Assembly (NCBI RefSeq): GCF_000472865.1
Contig: NZ_AXAP01000009.1
Coordinates: 104,974 to 168,973, forward strand
Source: Bradyrhizobium elkanii WSM2783
GTDB taxonomy: Bacteria > Pseudomonadota > Alphaproteobacteria > Rhizobiales > Xanthobacteraceae
DNA: 64,000 nucleotides
Direction of reading: 5' to 3'
The notes beneath the pieces are model-generated. The model made no database searches. It was not told the DNA's origin and was given only the letters and a program-made list of their open reading frames with translations. A program made the translations under genes and the position numbers. Shown in pieces: positions 8,794 through 17,535 of this stretch. Numbering within the stretch: position 1 is the stretch's first letter; each line of letters starts with the position of its first letter.

Positions 8794-9564
8794 ATGCGTT
8801 TGGCAAACAAGCTCGCGGTGGTAACGGCCGCCGCATCCGGGATGGGACGTGCCGGTGTCGAGGTTTTCCTGAGGGAAGGGGCCAAGGTCGTCGCCGTCGA
8901 TATCAACCGCGATGCGCTGGCACAGCTCTCCGCGGACATGCGTGCCAAGGGCTACACCATCGAAACGCTTCAGGCGGATCTGTCACGGCCGGAAGAAACG
9001 CGACGGTCGGTGAACGATGCGGCGGCGCTATTGGGCGGCATCGACGTGATGTGGGCCCATGCCGGAATTCCCGGCCCGGCCGGCGTGGAGAATCTCGATC
9101 TGGCGGCCTATGAAGCCGCGATGGCGCTCAACGTCACGTCCGCCACATTGGCGGCGGGCGAAGTGATCGGGCATATGCGCAAGCGGGGTGGGGGATCGCT
9201 GATCTTCACGGCATCCGTCTCGGGACTGGTCGGCTCGATGTTCAGCCCGGTCTATTCAGCGGCGAAATTCGCGGTGGTAGGGCTGACCAAATCGTTGGCG
9301 CAACGCTTTGCCGCGGACAACGTGCGCGTCAACGTCGTTTGCCCCGGTCTTGCGGATACACCGATGAAGACCGGCTTCACGGGGCGTTCGGGTGATCCTG
9401 CCGAGGCCGCCGCCAATCAGGCGCGCCTGCTCGCGTCCGTTCCGATGGGACGGCTCTGCAAGGCGGAGGAAGTCGCGCATGCGGCGCTTTGGCTGGCATC
9501 GGATGAAGCGTCGTTCGTGACCGGCGTTGCGCTTCCGATCGATGGCGGATTCACGGCTCGCTGA
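8794..9564 (+). CDS. Short-chain dehydrogenase/reductase (classical SDR)
   Basis: The 256-residue protein has the Rossmann cofactor motif TAAASGMGRAG (residues 11-21), the NAG-like loop reading AHAG (88-91), the catalytic Ser141, and Tyr154/Lys158 in YSAAK. It ends with the usual PIDGGFTAR. Asp36 after the second strand favours NAD(H). AAGAAGAGAAGACG precedes the ATG. It follows the aldehyde dehydrogenase by 49 bp in the same orientation, so the two likely act in sequence on one substrate. Confidence 0.92.
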   Translation: MRLANKLAVVTAAASGMGRAGVEVFLREGAKVVAVDINRDALAQLSADMRAKGYTIETLQADLSRPEETRRSVNDAAALLGGIDVMWAHAGIPGPAGVENLDLAAYEAAMALNVTSATLAAGEVIGHMRKRGGGSLIFTASVSGLVGSMFSPVYSAAKFAVVGLTKSLAQRFAADNVRVNVVCPGLADTPMKTGFTGRSGDPAEAAANQARLLASVPMGRLCKAEEVAHAALWLASDEASFVTGVALPIDGGFTAR

Positions 9565-9584
9565 GTGCTGACGATCAGAACGAG

Positions 9585-9614
9585 GGCGGATGGCTTTCGA
9601 TTGTGCCATCCGCC
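9585..9614. terminator. Strong hairpin after the SDR gene
   Basis: GGCGGATGGC pairs perfectly with GCCATCCGCC around a 10-base loop, 20 bp after the SDR stop. No T-run follows. It may terminate or attenuate transcription before the PLP enzyme gene. Confidence 0.45.
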
Positions 9615-9728
9615 GAATTATGCCCGCATCGACGGGCTCGATCTGGCCATTCTGGCGTTATAGCCATAGGAGACTTCATACCGCCGTAGACAGGCGCCGG
9701 GTAAGGTGTTCCCTCAAAGGAGCGAGCC

Positions 9729-11006
9729 ATGGTGAAACCGACGAAGACGCGCATTGGCAACCACACCCTGCACCCGGAAACGCTGATGCTGAACTACGGC
9801 TACGATCCCCAATTGTCGGAGGGAGCCGTCAAACCCCCGGTCTTCCTGACCTCGACCTTCGTCTTCAAGACGGCGGAAGATGGCAAGGACTTCTTCGATT
9901 TCGTCGCGGGCCGGCGCGAACCTCCGGAGGGGATGGGCGCGGGCCTGGTCTACTCGCGGTTCAATCATCCCAACAGCGAGATCGTGGAGGACAGGCTCGC
10001 CGTCTATGAGCGCACAGAGAATTGTGCGCTGTTCTCGTCCGGCATGGCCGCGATTTCGACGACGATCCTGGCCTTCGCACGCCCTGGCGATGTGATCCTC
10101 CATTCCCAACCGCTGTATGGCGGGACGGAAACGCTGTTTGCGAACACGCTTGCGAAGCTCTCCATCGGTGCCGTGGGCTTCGCCGATGGCCTCGATGAGG
10201 CCGCGATCAGGCACGCGGCGGAGGACGCCATGCGCAGGGGCCGAGTGACGATGATCTTCATCGAAACCCCGGCAAATCCCACCAATGGCCTGGTCGATAT
10301 CGCGATGATCCGCCGTATCGCCGAGCTGATCGGCGTGGTCCAGGGCCACACGCCGATCGTCGCATGCGACAATACGCTGCTCGGGCCGTTGTTTCAGCGG
10401 CCGATCGAGCATGGTGCTGATCTCTCCCTGTACTCGCTGACCAAATATGTCGGAGGCCATTCCGACCTGATCGCCGGTGCTGCGCTCGGTTCAAAAGCTT
10501 TGATGAAGGACATCAGGGCGTTGCGAGGCGCCATCGGCACCCAACTGGATCCCCATTCCTGCTGGATGATCAGCCGGTCGCTCGAAACCCTGAGCCTGCG
10601 GATGGAAAAGGCTGACAGAAATGCGCACCTTGTGGCGGATTATCTGCGCGATCATCCCAAAGTGGAACGCGTCCATTATCTTGCCCACCACGCCGAGGAT
10701 TCCGCGGCCGGCCGTCTGTTCGCGAGGCAATGCAGCGGAGCAGGCTCCACGTTCTCATTCGATATTGTCGGCGGCCAGACGGCTGCATTCAAATTCCTGA
10801 ATGCGCTGCAAATCCTGAAACTGGCGGTGAGCCTGGGTGGCACCGAGTCGCTTGCAAGCCATCCCGCTACCATGACCCACTCGGGCGTCCCGTCCGACAT
10901 CCGTCAAAGGATAGGCGTGCTCGACTCCACAATCCGGTTGTCTGTTGGCATCGAGCATCCTTCCGATCTGATCGCGGATATCGCGCAAGCTTTGATCGCG
11001 GCATAG
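9729..11006 (+). CDS. PLP-dependent Cys/Met metabolism enzyme (cystathionine gamma-synthase/methionine gamma-lyase family)
   Basis: The 425-residue protein has the family's Tyr/Arg motif [16 protein letters not shown] (75-90), SSGMAAIS (103-110) and the PLP lysine K239 in [11 protein letters not shown]. Members cleave or exchange sulfur or oxygen substituents at the gamma carbon of cysteine or homoserine derivatives. At 425 residues it is longer than the usual 390-400, with an insert around [14 protein letters not shown] before the Tyr motif. AAAGGAGCGAGCC precedes the ATG. Its place after an orphan amino acid-type binding protein and dehydrogenases suggests degradation of a sulfur-containing or gamma-substituted amino acid, but this is inference. 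Confidence 0.9.
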   Translation: MVKPTKTRIGNHTLHPETLMLNYGYDPQLSEGAVKPPVFLTSTFVFKTAEDGKDFFDFVAGRREPPEGMGAGLVYSRFNHPNSEIVEDRLAVYERTENCALFSSGMAAISTTILAFARPGDVILHSQPLYGGTETLFANTLAKLSIGAVGFADGLDEAAIRHAAEDAMRRGRVTMIFIETPANPTNGLVDIAMIRRIAELIGVVQGHTPIVACDNTLLGPLFQRPIEHGADLSLYSLTKYVGGHSDLIAGAALGSKALMKDIRALRGAIGTQLDPHSCWMISRSLETLSLRMEKADRNAHLVADYLRDHPKVERVHYLAHHAEDSAAGRLFARQCSGAGSTFSFDIVGGQTAAFKFLNALQILKLAVSLGGTESLASHPATMTHSGVPSDIRQRIGVLDSTIRLSVGIEHPSDLIADIAQALIAA

Positions 11007-11166
11007 GTGCGACGCAACGGGAGGCGCTGGCTCAGCAGCGATGCCGTGCACGTTACGCCTGTAACACGATAGGCCGGTCTCGAAATTATTTCGTATCGCG
11101 CGCCCCATAGCGTCTGCAGCGGTCGACATTTCATCGTCGAACGCATTGGTTCGGGGGCAATACAGA

Positions 11167-12117
11167 ATGTTCGAATGGCTCGAGCCCGCGGCGTTGATCG
11201 TCATAGCGGGATTGCTGGCATGCTCAGGTATTCGTAACTGGCGATCGAAGAAACCAATTGTCAAATGGGGCGGAGCAGGTTTGGCGGCTTTGGCTTCCGT
11301 CATTGCTTTCTCGATCAGCGTGCTGCTGACCATCGGGCTATTCAAGCTGCACGCGCGCAGCGCGCCAAGCGTGGACGTGAAGGTTGCAGGGACCGCGGAG
11401 CAAATCCGGCGCGGCCAGACGATCGCGGACAGCTTTTGCAGCGGCTGCCATACCAGGACCGACACGCTCACCGGCGGCGCGGATCTCGGTAAGGATATCT
11501 CGTTGCCGATCGGTTCGTTTATAGCCGCCAACCTCACGCCGGTCGGGCAATTAAGCCGGTGGTCGGACGGCGATATTTTTCGCGCCATTCGCAACGGGGT
11601 CGACCCTGAAGGGTATTGGCTGGTCATCATGTCCTACACCAACGCCGGAAAGCTGAGCGACGAGGACACCAAGGCGGTGATTGCCTATCTCCGCAGTCTG
11701 CCTGCTGCAGGAGAAAAGACGAGAAATCCGGCCGATCGTCTCACGATGCTGGGCATCGCGATGTTGGGCGCTGGCATGCTGCCGGCAGGCAAGCCCGTCT
11801 CAACAGACCATGTGACCGCGCCACCAAAAGGCCCCACGTCACGATACGGCGAATATCTCATTTCGTATCAGGATTGCCGTGAATGCCATGGCAAAGATCT
11901 GACCGGTGGCAAACCCGGCCAGCTCGCCCCGCTAGGGCCCGATCTCAATGTCGTCAAGGGGTGGAAATTCCAGGAATTCGTCGCCACCATGCGCACTGGT
12001 GTCGATCCGAACGGTCACACCCTCGGCAATCGGATGCCGTGGCAGCCGATCGGCAGGATGGAAGATGAAGACCTTCGCGCTGTCTATGAGTATCTAACGC
12101 ATCTGCCCGCAGCCTGA
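11167..12117 (+). CDS. Membrane-anchored diheme c-type cytochrome
   Basis: From the ATG at 11167 (GGGGG upstream) the protein is 316 residues. Two hydrophobic helices (about residues 7-20 and 34-60) anchor it, and two cytochrome c domains follow with CSGCH (91-95) and CRECH (237-241), each with later Met residues that could be sixth ligands. It resembles the cytochrome subunits of membrane dehydrogenases. No partner dehydrogenase is adjacent; the neighbours are a PLP enzyme and a tiny CDS on the other strand. It probably carries electrons from a periplasmic oxidoreductase to the respiratory chain. Confidence 0.88.
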   Translation: MFEWLEPAALIVIAGLLACSGIRNWRSKKPIVKWGGAGLAALASVIAFSISVLLTIGLFKLHARSAPSVDVKVAGTAEQIRRGQTIADSFCSGCHTRTDTLTGGADLGKDISLPIGSFIAANLTPVGQLSRWSDGDIFRAIRNGVDPEGYWLVIMSYTNAGKLSDEDTKAVIAYLRSLPAAGEKTRNPADRLTMLGIAMLGAGMLPAGKPVSTDHVTAPPKGPTSRYGEYLISYQDCRECHGKDLTGGKPGQLAPLGPDLNVVKGWKFQEFVATMRTGVDPNGHTLGNRMPWQPIGRMEDEDLRAVYEYLTHLPAA

Positions 12118-12154
12118 ACAATTCCGTGCGGCGCTCGCATCCTTAGAATGAGGG

Positions 12155-12337
12155 CTAGCTTTTCGGGGTTGAATCCGCGCCCAGCAGTTGGCCGGTCTTG
12201 CGGCTGAGAAAATGCAGTCGCGTGCAGGCAGGGCAGCTTACCGCTGTGAATTCGTTCTGATCGGTATTATCATCCTCGTCCAGGCTGTGCTGAACGTTGA
12301 GATGGGTATTGGGGCAGACGAAGATGAAATGTCTCAT
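12155..12337 (-). CDS. Small 60-residue protein with a Cys-x(n)-CPAC motif
   Basis: The protein starts MRHFIFVCPNTHLNVQHSLD and has one Cys in FVCPNT and a CPAC pair in VSCPACTRLHFLSRKTG, suggesting a three- or four-ligand zinc or redox site in a very small domain. AAAGAGCGG precedes the ATG. I believe similar small proteins are common in rhizobia, but the function is unknown. A longer open frame upstream is antisense to the next gene and unlikely to be used. Confidence 0.65.
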   Translation of the reverse strand: MRHFIFVCPNTHLNVQHSLDEDDNTDQNEFTAVSCPACTRLHFLSRKTGQLLGADSTPKS

Positions 12338-12580
12338 CCGCTCTTTGTCGAAGATCTGGAATCGGACGATTTGATCTAGCGCAAGGTTTTGGCCCCGCGG
12401 AGGCGAAACGCCTCCACGGCCGGTACCGTCATATGGCGCGCGATCTATCCGGATGGTTTGATCCAGAACAAACGGCGGAGAAAAGCTCCGAGATAGCCTG
12501 TCGTCGTTGTTGAATTGTGCGCGGCTACGGCCTCGTTCCGCGCCGTTCGGCAGATTGCAGACAGGTACCGGAGGTCCATC

Positions 12581-13027
12581 ATGGCTAAACTCAAGATTCC
12601 GCATGACGCCATCGTATTCGTTGGCGACGGGCGGAAAGCGCTGTTCCTCCGCAACGAAGGCGATGAGAAATTCCCCAATCTGAAGACCGAGCAGGTCTTT
12701 GAGCAGCAAAATTCCTCGACCCATGATCAGGGCAGCGAGCGGCCCGGACGCACGAGGAAGCCCGGTTCGGGGCAGCGAAGTACGGTCGAGCCGGTAGACT
12801 GGCATGATCTCGAAGAGCATCGGTTCGCGCGACAGGTGGCGGCCGCCGCCGAGCAGGTCATCCGCAGCAGCAAGGCAAAGGCCCTCGTCGTCGTGGCCCC
12901 GCCGCGAACCCTGGCAGAGCTTCGAGTTGCCTTTCATGCTGACGTGAAACGGCATATCCTGGCCGAGTTCGACAAGGATCTCACCAAGCATCCTGTCGGC
13001 GAAATCGAAAGGCATCTGGTTGGATGA
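12581..13027 (+). CDS. Host attachment-like protein (baeRF family)
   Basis: The ATG at 12581 follows CCGGAGGTCCATC and yields 148 residues. The protein reads HDAIVFVGDGRKALFLRN at the N-terminus, WHDLEEHRFARQVAA in the middle, then ALVVVAPPRTLAELR and HILAEFDKDLTKHPVGEIERHL at the end. This is the pattern of the protein family named for attachment to host cells, which has a release factor eRF1-like fold. It lacks a signal peptide and is cytosolic, so the name is probably misleading; a role in stress or ribosome-associated processes is possible. It heads a run of very small genes. Confidence 0.8.
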   Translation: MAKLKIPHDAIVFVGDGRKALFLRNEGDEKFPNLKTEQVFEQQNSSTHDQGSERPGRTRKPGSGQRSTVEPVDWHDLEEHRFARQVAAAAEQVIRSSKAKALVVVAPPRTLAELRVAFHADVKRHILAEFDKDLTKHPVGEIERHLVG

Positions 13028-13090
13028 TCCGCGGGCGATGCCCGCCGATCTTGATGCATAACGTGTTCTCACGCGTCTCTGCGGGAGACA

Positions 13091-13267
13091 ATGATGTCCG
13101 CTGTTCCTCGGAAGCGGGGCGCCGAACCGGCTGATCAGGCCGATGAAGCGCCCGGCTTGATCGATCAGGATCAGGTTGATGTCGAGCGCGATGAGCCGCT
13201 CGGCGAGAATGAGCCGGTCGAACGCGATTCCCCTGATGCGCCGGCCTCGCCAGCATTCGAGGAGTGA
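13091..13267 (+). CDS. Very acidic 58-residue protein
   Basis: An ATG at 13091 after GCGGGAGACA opens MMSAVPRKRGAEPADQADE and runs through PGLIDQDQVDVERDEPLGEN to a TGA at 13265. About a third of the residues are Asp or Glu, with no aromatic residue until Phe56, so it is probably disordered. The codons follow the GC-rich third-position bias of neighbouring genes. Function unknown; its position between the host-attachment-like gene and another tiny gene suggests a shared stress-type regulon. Confidence 0.6.
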   Translation: MMSAVPRKRGAEPADQADEAPGLIDQDQVDVERDEPLGENEPVERDSPDAPASPAFEE

Positions 13268-13385
13268 TGTGCATGTGATGCAGTGTGGCTAAGCGTCGCT
13301 CGAAATCGTCTGGTCTCTCAGACCTCCATGCGGTAAGACGCAACAATTGTTGTGATGCTCGATCCCGCGGATGGAGGTTGGTCCC

Positions 13386-13553
13386 GTGGAGAAATTCATT
13401 CACAATCAGAACCTCGCGCTGTTCAAGAAGAAGCTGAACGATCCTCATATCAGCGAGCCGGAGCGCGACGTCATTCTCAAGCTGTTGGCGGACGAGGAAG
13501 CGAAGGAGGGTCCGCTGCTGCGTTCCACCCGAGCGGATCGCAAACCGTTCTGA
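13386..13553 (+). CDS. Small 55-residue charged protein
   Basis: A GTG at 13386 lies 8 bp after GGAGG; an ATG at 13371 is in frame but sits before that site. The product VEKFIHNQNLALFKKKLND then reads ERDVILKLLADEEAKEG, two amphipathic helices of the kind seen in small uncharacterised alphaproteobacterial proteins. No membrane segment or cysteine is present. Function unknown. Confidence 0.7.
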   Translation: MEKFIHNQNLALFKKKLNDPHISEPERDVILKLLADEEAKEGPLLRSTRADRKPF

Positions 13554-13759
13554 TCCAACGCAATTTTCCGAAAATCACATCGCGCTTTGGCGCTGCTGCG
13601 GAAAGTTTGGGCATGGAAGACCGCGTCCGATGGTTCCGCGCTAAGCTGGGGATCGGCGTTGCAATTTCAAATCAGCTCATCGCCTATTCGGCTTGCGCGA
13701 GATCAACGCGAGGTCTCGCGGGCTGGCTCAGCTAGCAGAGGAAAAGAGGAGCTACGCGG

Positions 13760-13972
13760 ATGGCGCGCTTCATTGCCCGATTCTACAAAAATGTGCTCGG
13801 TGAGAACGGCCAGGTCGGCGATGTCTGCCAGTGCACGGTGGATCTCGACGTGCCCGACGACGCGCAAGCAGTAGACGCCGCCAAGCAGAAATTCTGCGAG
13901 ATACACGGGGTTCGTGATTGGACCCTGCACGCCGATCGGCTGGAGGTGAAGCCGGCCGACTTTCCGTCATAG
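13760..13972 (+). CDS. Small 70-residue conserved-looking protein
   Basis: The ATG is preceded by AAGAGGAGCTACGCGG. The protein reads MARFIARFYKNVLGENGQ, then VCQCTVDLDVPDDAQAVDAA and ends with RDWTLHADRLEVKPADFPS. Alternating strands and helices suggest a compact alpha/beta domain, with a C-x-C pair around residues 23-25. It is the last of the small-gene run and is convergent with the BA14K gene. Function unknown. Confidence 0.75.
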   Translation: MARFIARFYKNVLGENGQVGDVCQCTVDLDVPDDAQAVDAAKQKFCEIHGVRDWTLHADRLEVKPADFPS

Positions 13973-13983
13973 GCAGGGAGATA

Positions 13984-14012
13984 CCGGGCTGCGTGCTGCG
14001 CACGCATCCCGG
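13984..14012. terminator. Interrupted palindrome between convergent genes
   Basis: CCGGG-ct-GCGTGC pairs with GCACGC-at-CCCGG across a three-base loop, between the convergent genes ending at 13972 and 14041. The TCCCGGAATGAC tail resembles one arm of the palindromic repeats at 56686 and 60484. It could serve as a bidirectional terminator. Confidence 0.45.
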
Positions 14013-14040
14013 AATGACGCTTGCGCTCGGCTAGGACTCG

Positions 14041-14424
14041 TTACGGGCAGGGATGACGGTAGCCGTCGGTGCCGAGATAGGTGCCTGAGGCGGGATCATA
14101 GGAGCGGAAGCGCTGCGCGCAGTAAGCTTGTGCATTTGCCGCTTGTGCCTGGCTGGATGCAATGGCACCGCCGATGATGGCGCCGGCGGCGAGTCCGCCA
14201 AGCACTGCGGCGCCGGTTCCGTATCCACGTCCATGTCCATACCCGCGCCGATAACCGTAGTGGCGGTAGCCGGGACCACCATGGTAGCGACGGTATTGCA
14301 CCTGCTGTACCGAAGACTCCTGTGCCACGGGAGACGGCGTCATGGGCGCGGCTCGAACAGGTAGGGATGCCGATATCGTCAGCGCTGTGGCGGCGGCCAT
14401 CAAGAAAATCCTACGCATGTTCAC
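14041..14424 (-). CDS. BA14K-family secreted protein
   Basis: The 127-residue product starts at a GTG (14424) 6 bp after AGGAG; an ATG two codons later is equally possible. It has a signal peptide ending LPVRAAP, a Tyr/Gly/His-rich stretch (YRRYHGGPGYRHYGYRRGYG), a Gly/Ala membrane-like segment (AAVLGGLAAGAIIGGAIAS) and the BA14K ending CAQRFRSYDPASGTYLG with two cysteines. BA14K proteins are cell-envelope antigens known from Brucella, with lectin-like activity reported for that family member. A second copy lies at 34326. Confidence 0.88.
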   Translation of the reverse strand: MNMRRIFLMAAATALTISASLPVRAAPMTPSPVAQESSVQQVQYRRYHGGPGYRHYGYRRGYGHGRGYGTGAAVLGGLAAGAIIGGAIASSQAQAANAQAYCAQRFRSYDPASGTYLGTDGYRHPCP

Positions 14425-14769
14425 GGCTTGCTCCTTTTCTTGTTAAGTTGGGAACAGAACGGCCGTGCTGCCGAACGGTTCCCGGGACTTCCGCTCGCGA
14501 CCTCAGAGAGCCGGCGAAGCGTCAAGCCCCAGTACAAGATTCCGCCCTTGCGGTCATCACAAGATCAGTCGGCCCTCATGCGCGAATATGAAGAACTCCG
14601 TTACATCTCTGCCGTGTGATCCGATTCGGATTCGGATGCTTTTTTGGGCCGAAACCGCCAGTTTTTGCCGAAACTTTCAGCGCGCGTGATCGCGCTCGCC
14701 GCGCTACCTAAAAGCGGGCGAGGGAAGCGCTTCATGGTCGAGGCGGACGCGCGAAGGAGGGTAACCAAC
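14425..14769. other. 345-bp intergenic region without a supported gene
   Basis: Between the divergent BA14K and 2OG-oxygenase genes I see no supported CDS. It holds a short tandem of GATTCG-like units at 14621-14640 followed by a T6 run near 14640-14645, and the GGAGG site used by the downstream gene. An ATG at 14644 in frame with the oxygenase is probably not used. Confidence 0.5.
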
Positions 14770-15741
14770 ATGCTCGAAGCGGCACGGGTTTCGCAGTCCA
14801 GTCTGCCGGTGATCGATATCTCCGGCTTGTCGTCGTCAAGCCTGTCGGATCGCAAGGCGGTTGCTGCCAAGCTGCGCGCCGCCTGTCTGTACAACGGCTT
14901 TTTCTACATCTCGAATCATGGCGTCGACGAAAAGCTCGTCGCCGATGTCTTCGCCGAGGCTGCTGCGTTCTTCGATCTATCGCCGGAGATAAAGGCCGAG
15001 GTCGACAAGTCGCGCTCGAAAGCCAATCGCGGCTATGAGCCGCTGCAGGGCCAGACGCTGGAGCCCGGCGCGCCGCCCGATCTCAAGGAAGGCTACTATG
15101 TCGGGCCCGAACATGCGCCTGACGATCCGCGCGTGCTCGCCGGCATGTTCAATCACGGCGCCAACCAGTGGCCGTCGTCGCGGCCGAACTTCAAGCCGGT
15201 GATGGAATCCTATCTCAACGTGATGCTGGAGCTGTCGGCCCGGATGATGGGTGGCATCGCGCTGTCGCTCGATCTGCCGGAAGATTATTTTAGGGGTTAT
15301 TGCACCGACGCGATGGCGACCGTGCGGCTGCTGCACTATCCGCCGCAGCCTGCTGGCGGCAATCCGGACCAGAAGGGCGCCGGCGCGCACACCGATTTCG
15401 GCGGGCTGACGCTGTTGCGCCAGGGCGATGTCGGCGGCCTGCAGGTCTGGGACCAGGCCTCCGGCGGCTGGATCCACGCCGACCCGGTGCCCGGCACCTA
15501 TGTCGTCAATCTCGGCGACATGATCGCGCGCTGGACCAACGACAAATACCGCTCGACGCTGCATCGTGTCGTCAACGTGTCTGGCCGCGAGCGCTATTCG
15601 GTGCCGTTCTTCTACACCGGCAACTACGCCCACAAGGTCGAATGCATCCCGACCTGCCTTGCACCGGGTGAACAACCGAAATATCCGCCGATCACGGTCG
15701 AGGAGCATATGCGCGCCATGTACAAGCGGACCTACAAGTAG
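14770..15741 (+). CDS. 2-oxoglutarate/Fe(II)-dependent oxygenase (isopenicillin N synthase-like family)
   Basis: From the ATG at 14770, 9 bp after GGAGG, the product is 323 residues. It has the N-terminal DIOX_N pattern (LPVIDISGLSS, YNGFFYISNHGV) and a complete iron triad His207, Asp209 (HTDFGGLTLL) and His265, plus the 2-oxoglutarate-binding Arg275-x-Ser277 (RYSVPFF). The enzyme couples decarboxylation of 2-oxoglutarate to oxidation of a small substrate. An alpha/beta hydrolase follows after 12 bp and the hydroxylase B genes lie downstream, so it probably acts in the same catabolic route. The substrate is not evident. Confidence 0.92.
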   Translation: MLEAARVSQSSLPVIDISGLSSSSLSDRKAVAAKLRAACLYNGFFYISNHGVDEKLVADVFAEAAAFFDLSPEIKAEVDKSRSKANRGYEPLQGQTLEPGAPPDLKEGYYVGPEHAPDDPRVLAGMFNHGANQWPSSRPNFKPVMESYLNVMLELSARMMGGIALSLDLPEDYFRGYCTDAMATVRLLHYPPQPAGGNPDQKGAGAHTDFGGLTLLRQGDVGGLQVWDQASGGWIHADPVPGTYVVNLGDMIARWTNDKYRSTLHRVVNVSGRERYSVPFFYTGNYAHKVECIPTCLAPGEQPKYPPITVEEHMRAMYKRTYK

Positions 15742-15753
15742 TCCGTCGCCGCC

Positions 15754-16518
15754 ATGACTGCTCCATCCCCGTGCTACACCTTTATCCTGATCCACGGCGC
15801 CTGGCAGGGCGCCTGGGCCTGGGAGACCATCGTCCCGCGCCTGAAGGCGCTCGGCCACGAGGCTATCGCCGTCGACCTGCCGGGCAACGGCCACAATCCG
15901 CTGCCGCCCGAACAGGTCAATCTCGAGCGCTACGCTGCGCATGTTGTCGACATCATAGATAGGACGGAAGGTCCGATCATCATGATCGGGCACAGCATGG
16001 GCGGCACGGCGGCTGCGCAGGCCAGCGAAATGCGCCCGGAACGGATTGCGCTCGCGATCTTCCTCTGCGCATTCATGCTGCCTGACGGGATGTCCGTGCT
16101 GCAGTTCTATGAGCGCTATCTGGAGCCATGGATGCGCGGCGCGCATGCGCGTGTCACCTATGATGAGGCAGGTCTCTTGTCGCGCATCGATCCGGCTTCC
16201 GCGGTCGAGGTGTTCTACCAGAAGGCGGATCGCGCGTTGGCCGAGGCTGCGGCGCGTCGCCTGACGCCGCAGCCTGAAGGCGGCCGCCGCTCGCAACTGA
16301 AGTTGTCGGCCGATCGCTTCGGCACTGTGCCGCGCGTCTATATCGAGGCGCGCGAGGATCGCTCAGTGCACCTGCCGCTGCAGCGGAAGATGCAGGAATT
16401 GTCGCCGTGCCTCGAAGTCTACGGCCTCGACAGCGACCACGCGCCGCAGCTCTCGCAGCCGGATGAGCTGGTTGCACTCTTCATGAAGGCGGTCGCCGCG
16501 CACGCCCGGACGCTGTGA
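15754..16518 (+). CDS. Alpha/beta hydrolase
   Basis: The 254-residue protein has the oxyanion motif HGAWQGAW (residues 14-21), the nucleophile elbow GHSMGG with Ser81, and the catalytic His in DSDHAPQLSQP near residue 229. The HGAW-type opening is shared with small esterases/lyases such as the plant methylesterase group. It starts 12 bp after the oxygenase stop and is likely co-transcribed. It probably hydrolyses an ester, lactone or amide formed in the pathway. Confidence 0.88.
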   Translation: MTAPSPCYTFILIHGAWQGAWAWETIVPRLKALGHEAIAVDLPGNGHNPLPPEQVNLERYAAHVVDIIDRTEGPIIMIGHSMGGTAAAQASEMRPERIALAIFLCAFMLPDGMSVLQFYERYLEPWMRGAHARVTYDEAGLLSRIDPASAVEVFYQKADRALAEAAARRLTPQPEGGRRSQLKLSADRFGTVPRVYIEAREDRSVHLPLQRKMQELSPCLEVYGLDSDHAPQLSQPDELVALFMKAVAAHARTL

Positions 16519-16597
16519 CGGAGCGTGCGACCGCGCTTCAATCGCGGCGGCTAGATCGATGCTTCATTTGTGGGCAAACGGTGCTCATTTCACTTCG

Positions 16598-16625
16598 TTG
16601 ACAGGGTTTTCGCGCAACCTATCCT
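16598..16625 (+). promoter_or_regulatory. Candidate sigma-70 promoter for hydroxylase operon B
   Basis: A perfect TTGACA at 16598 is followed after 16 bp by TATCCT at 16620, 32 bp before the ATG at 16657. The spacing and short leader fit a promoter for the FAD-FeS-Mo genes. Confidence 0.5.
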
Positions 16626-16656
16626 GACCGCAGTTTTGGCGAGCTGAACAGATCAG

Positions 16657-17535
16657 ATGAAGCCCTCCCTCTTTGGCTACCAGGCGCCAGCATCAATCGA
16701 AGAGGCAATCAGCATTCTGGCCGGCGACCCCGATGCGGTCGTGCTCGCCGGCGGGCAGACATTGTTGCCCGCGATGAACTTTCGCGCTGCCAATCCGTCC
16801 ACGCTGGTGGACATCCAGCATGTGGCTGATCTCCGCGGCATCGAGGTCGGCACCGAAATCATCATCGTGAAGGCGATGACCCGCCACCGCGAATTCGAAC
16901 TCGATGCGGCGGTTGCGCGCGTCAATCCGCTGGTCGCTGAGGTCATGCAGCATGTTGCCCATGTGCCGATCCGCAACCGCGGCACGGTGGTTGGCAGCCT
17001 TTGCCACGCCGATCCCTCCGCCGAAATGCCGATGCTGCTGGTGCTGCTCGGCGGCTCCGTGATCGCGCAGGGGCCGTCGGGGCGGCGCGAGATTGCGGCC
17101 GAGGATTTCTTTCAGTCGTTCCTCACCACGGCCCGAGAGCGGGACGAGATCATCACCGAGGCGCGCTTTCCGGTGCTGCCGAAAGGCGCCGGGTGGGCCT
17201 TCGACGAGGTGACGCGGCGTCATGGCGATTACGCGATCGCGGGCGTCGGCTGCGTGCTGTCGCTTGACGATCGCGGCCGTGCGTCGCGCGTGCAGCTTGC
17301 GGCCTGCGGCATCGCGGATACGCCAGTGCGCTTGAAGGAGGCGGAGAATATCCTCACAGGCACCACGCTCGGTGCGTCCGATCTCGACGCCGCGGTGGCG
17401 GCCTCCGGTGCGGCCGTGACGCAGCCCGACGAGATACATGTGTCCCATACCTATCGCCGCAGGGCGCTTGGCACGCTGATCCGCAGGATCGTGACGATGG
17501 CCGCGCAACGTGCCACGCAGATGGAGACCGCCTGA
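16657..17535 (+). CDS. FAD-binding subunit of molybdenum hydroxylase B
   Basis: The 292-residue protein starts MKPSLFGYQAPASIEEAI and shows the FAD motifs LAGGQTLLPAMNFR (about 31-44) and NRGTVVGSLCHADPSAEMP (about 107-125), diagnostic for the medium subunit of xanthine/CO dehydrogenase-type enzymes. Its TGA overlaps the next ATG by one base (TGATG), giving tight translational coupling. The gene order FAD-FeS-Mo differs from operon A (FeS-Mo-FAD) and operon C (FAD-Mo-FeS-Mo), so the three sets are not simple recent duplicates. Confidence 0.93.
   Translation: MKPSLFGYQAPASIEEAISILAGDPDAVVLAGGQTLLPAMNFRAANPSTLVDIQHVADLRGIEVGTEIIIVKAMTRHREFELDAAVARVNPLVAEVMQHVAHVPIRNRGTVVGSLCHADPSAEMPMLLVLLGGSVIAQGPSGRREIAAEDFFQSFLTTARERDEIITEARFPVLPKGAGWAFDEVTRRHGDYAIAGVGCVLSLDDRGRASRVQLAACGIADTPVRLKEAENILTGTTLGASDLDAAVAASGAAVTQPDEIHVSHTYRRRALGTLIRRIVTMAAQRATQMETA

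Noticed and set aside
9565..9728. SAM-type riboswitch before the Cys/Met PLP enzyme gene
   Set aside because: I could not fit the SAM-II conserved core and pseudoknot; only a simple hairpin and a ribosome site are visible.
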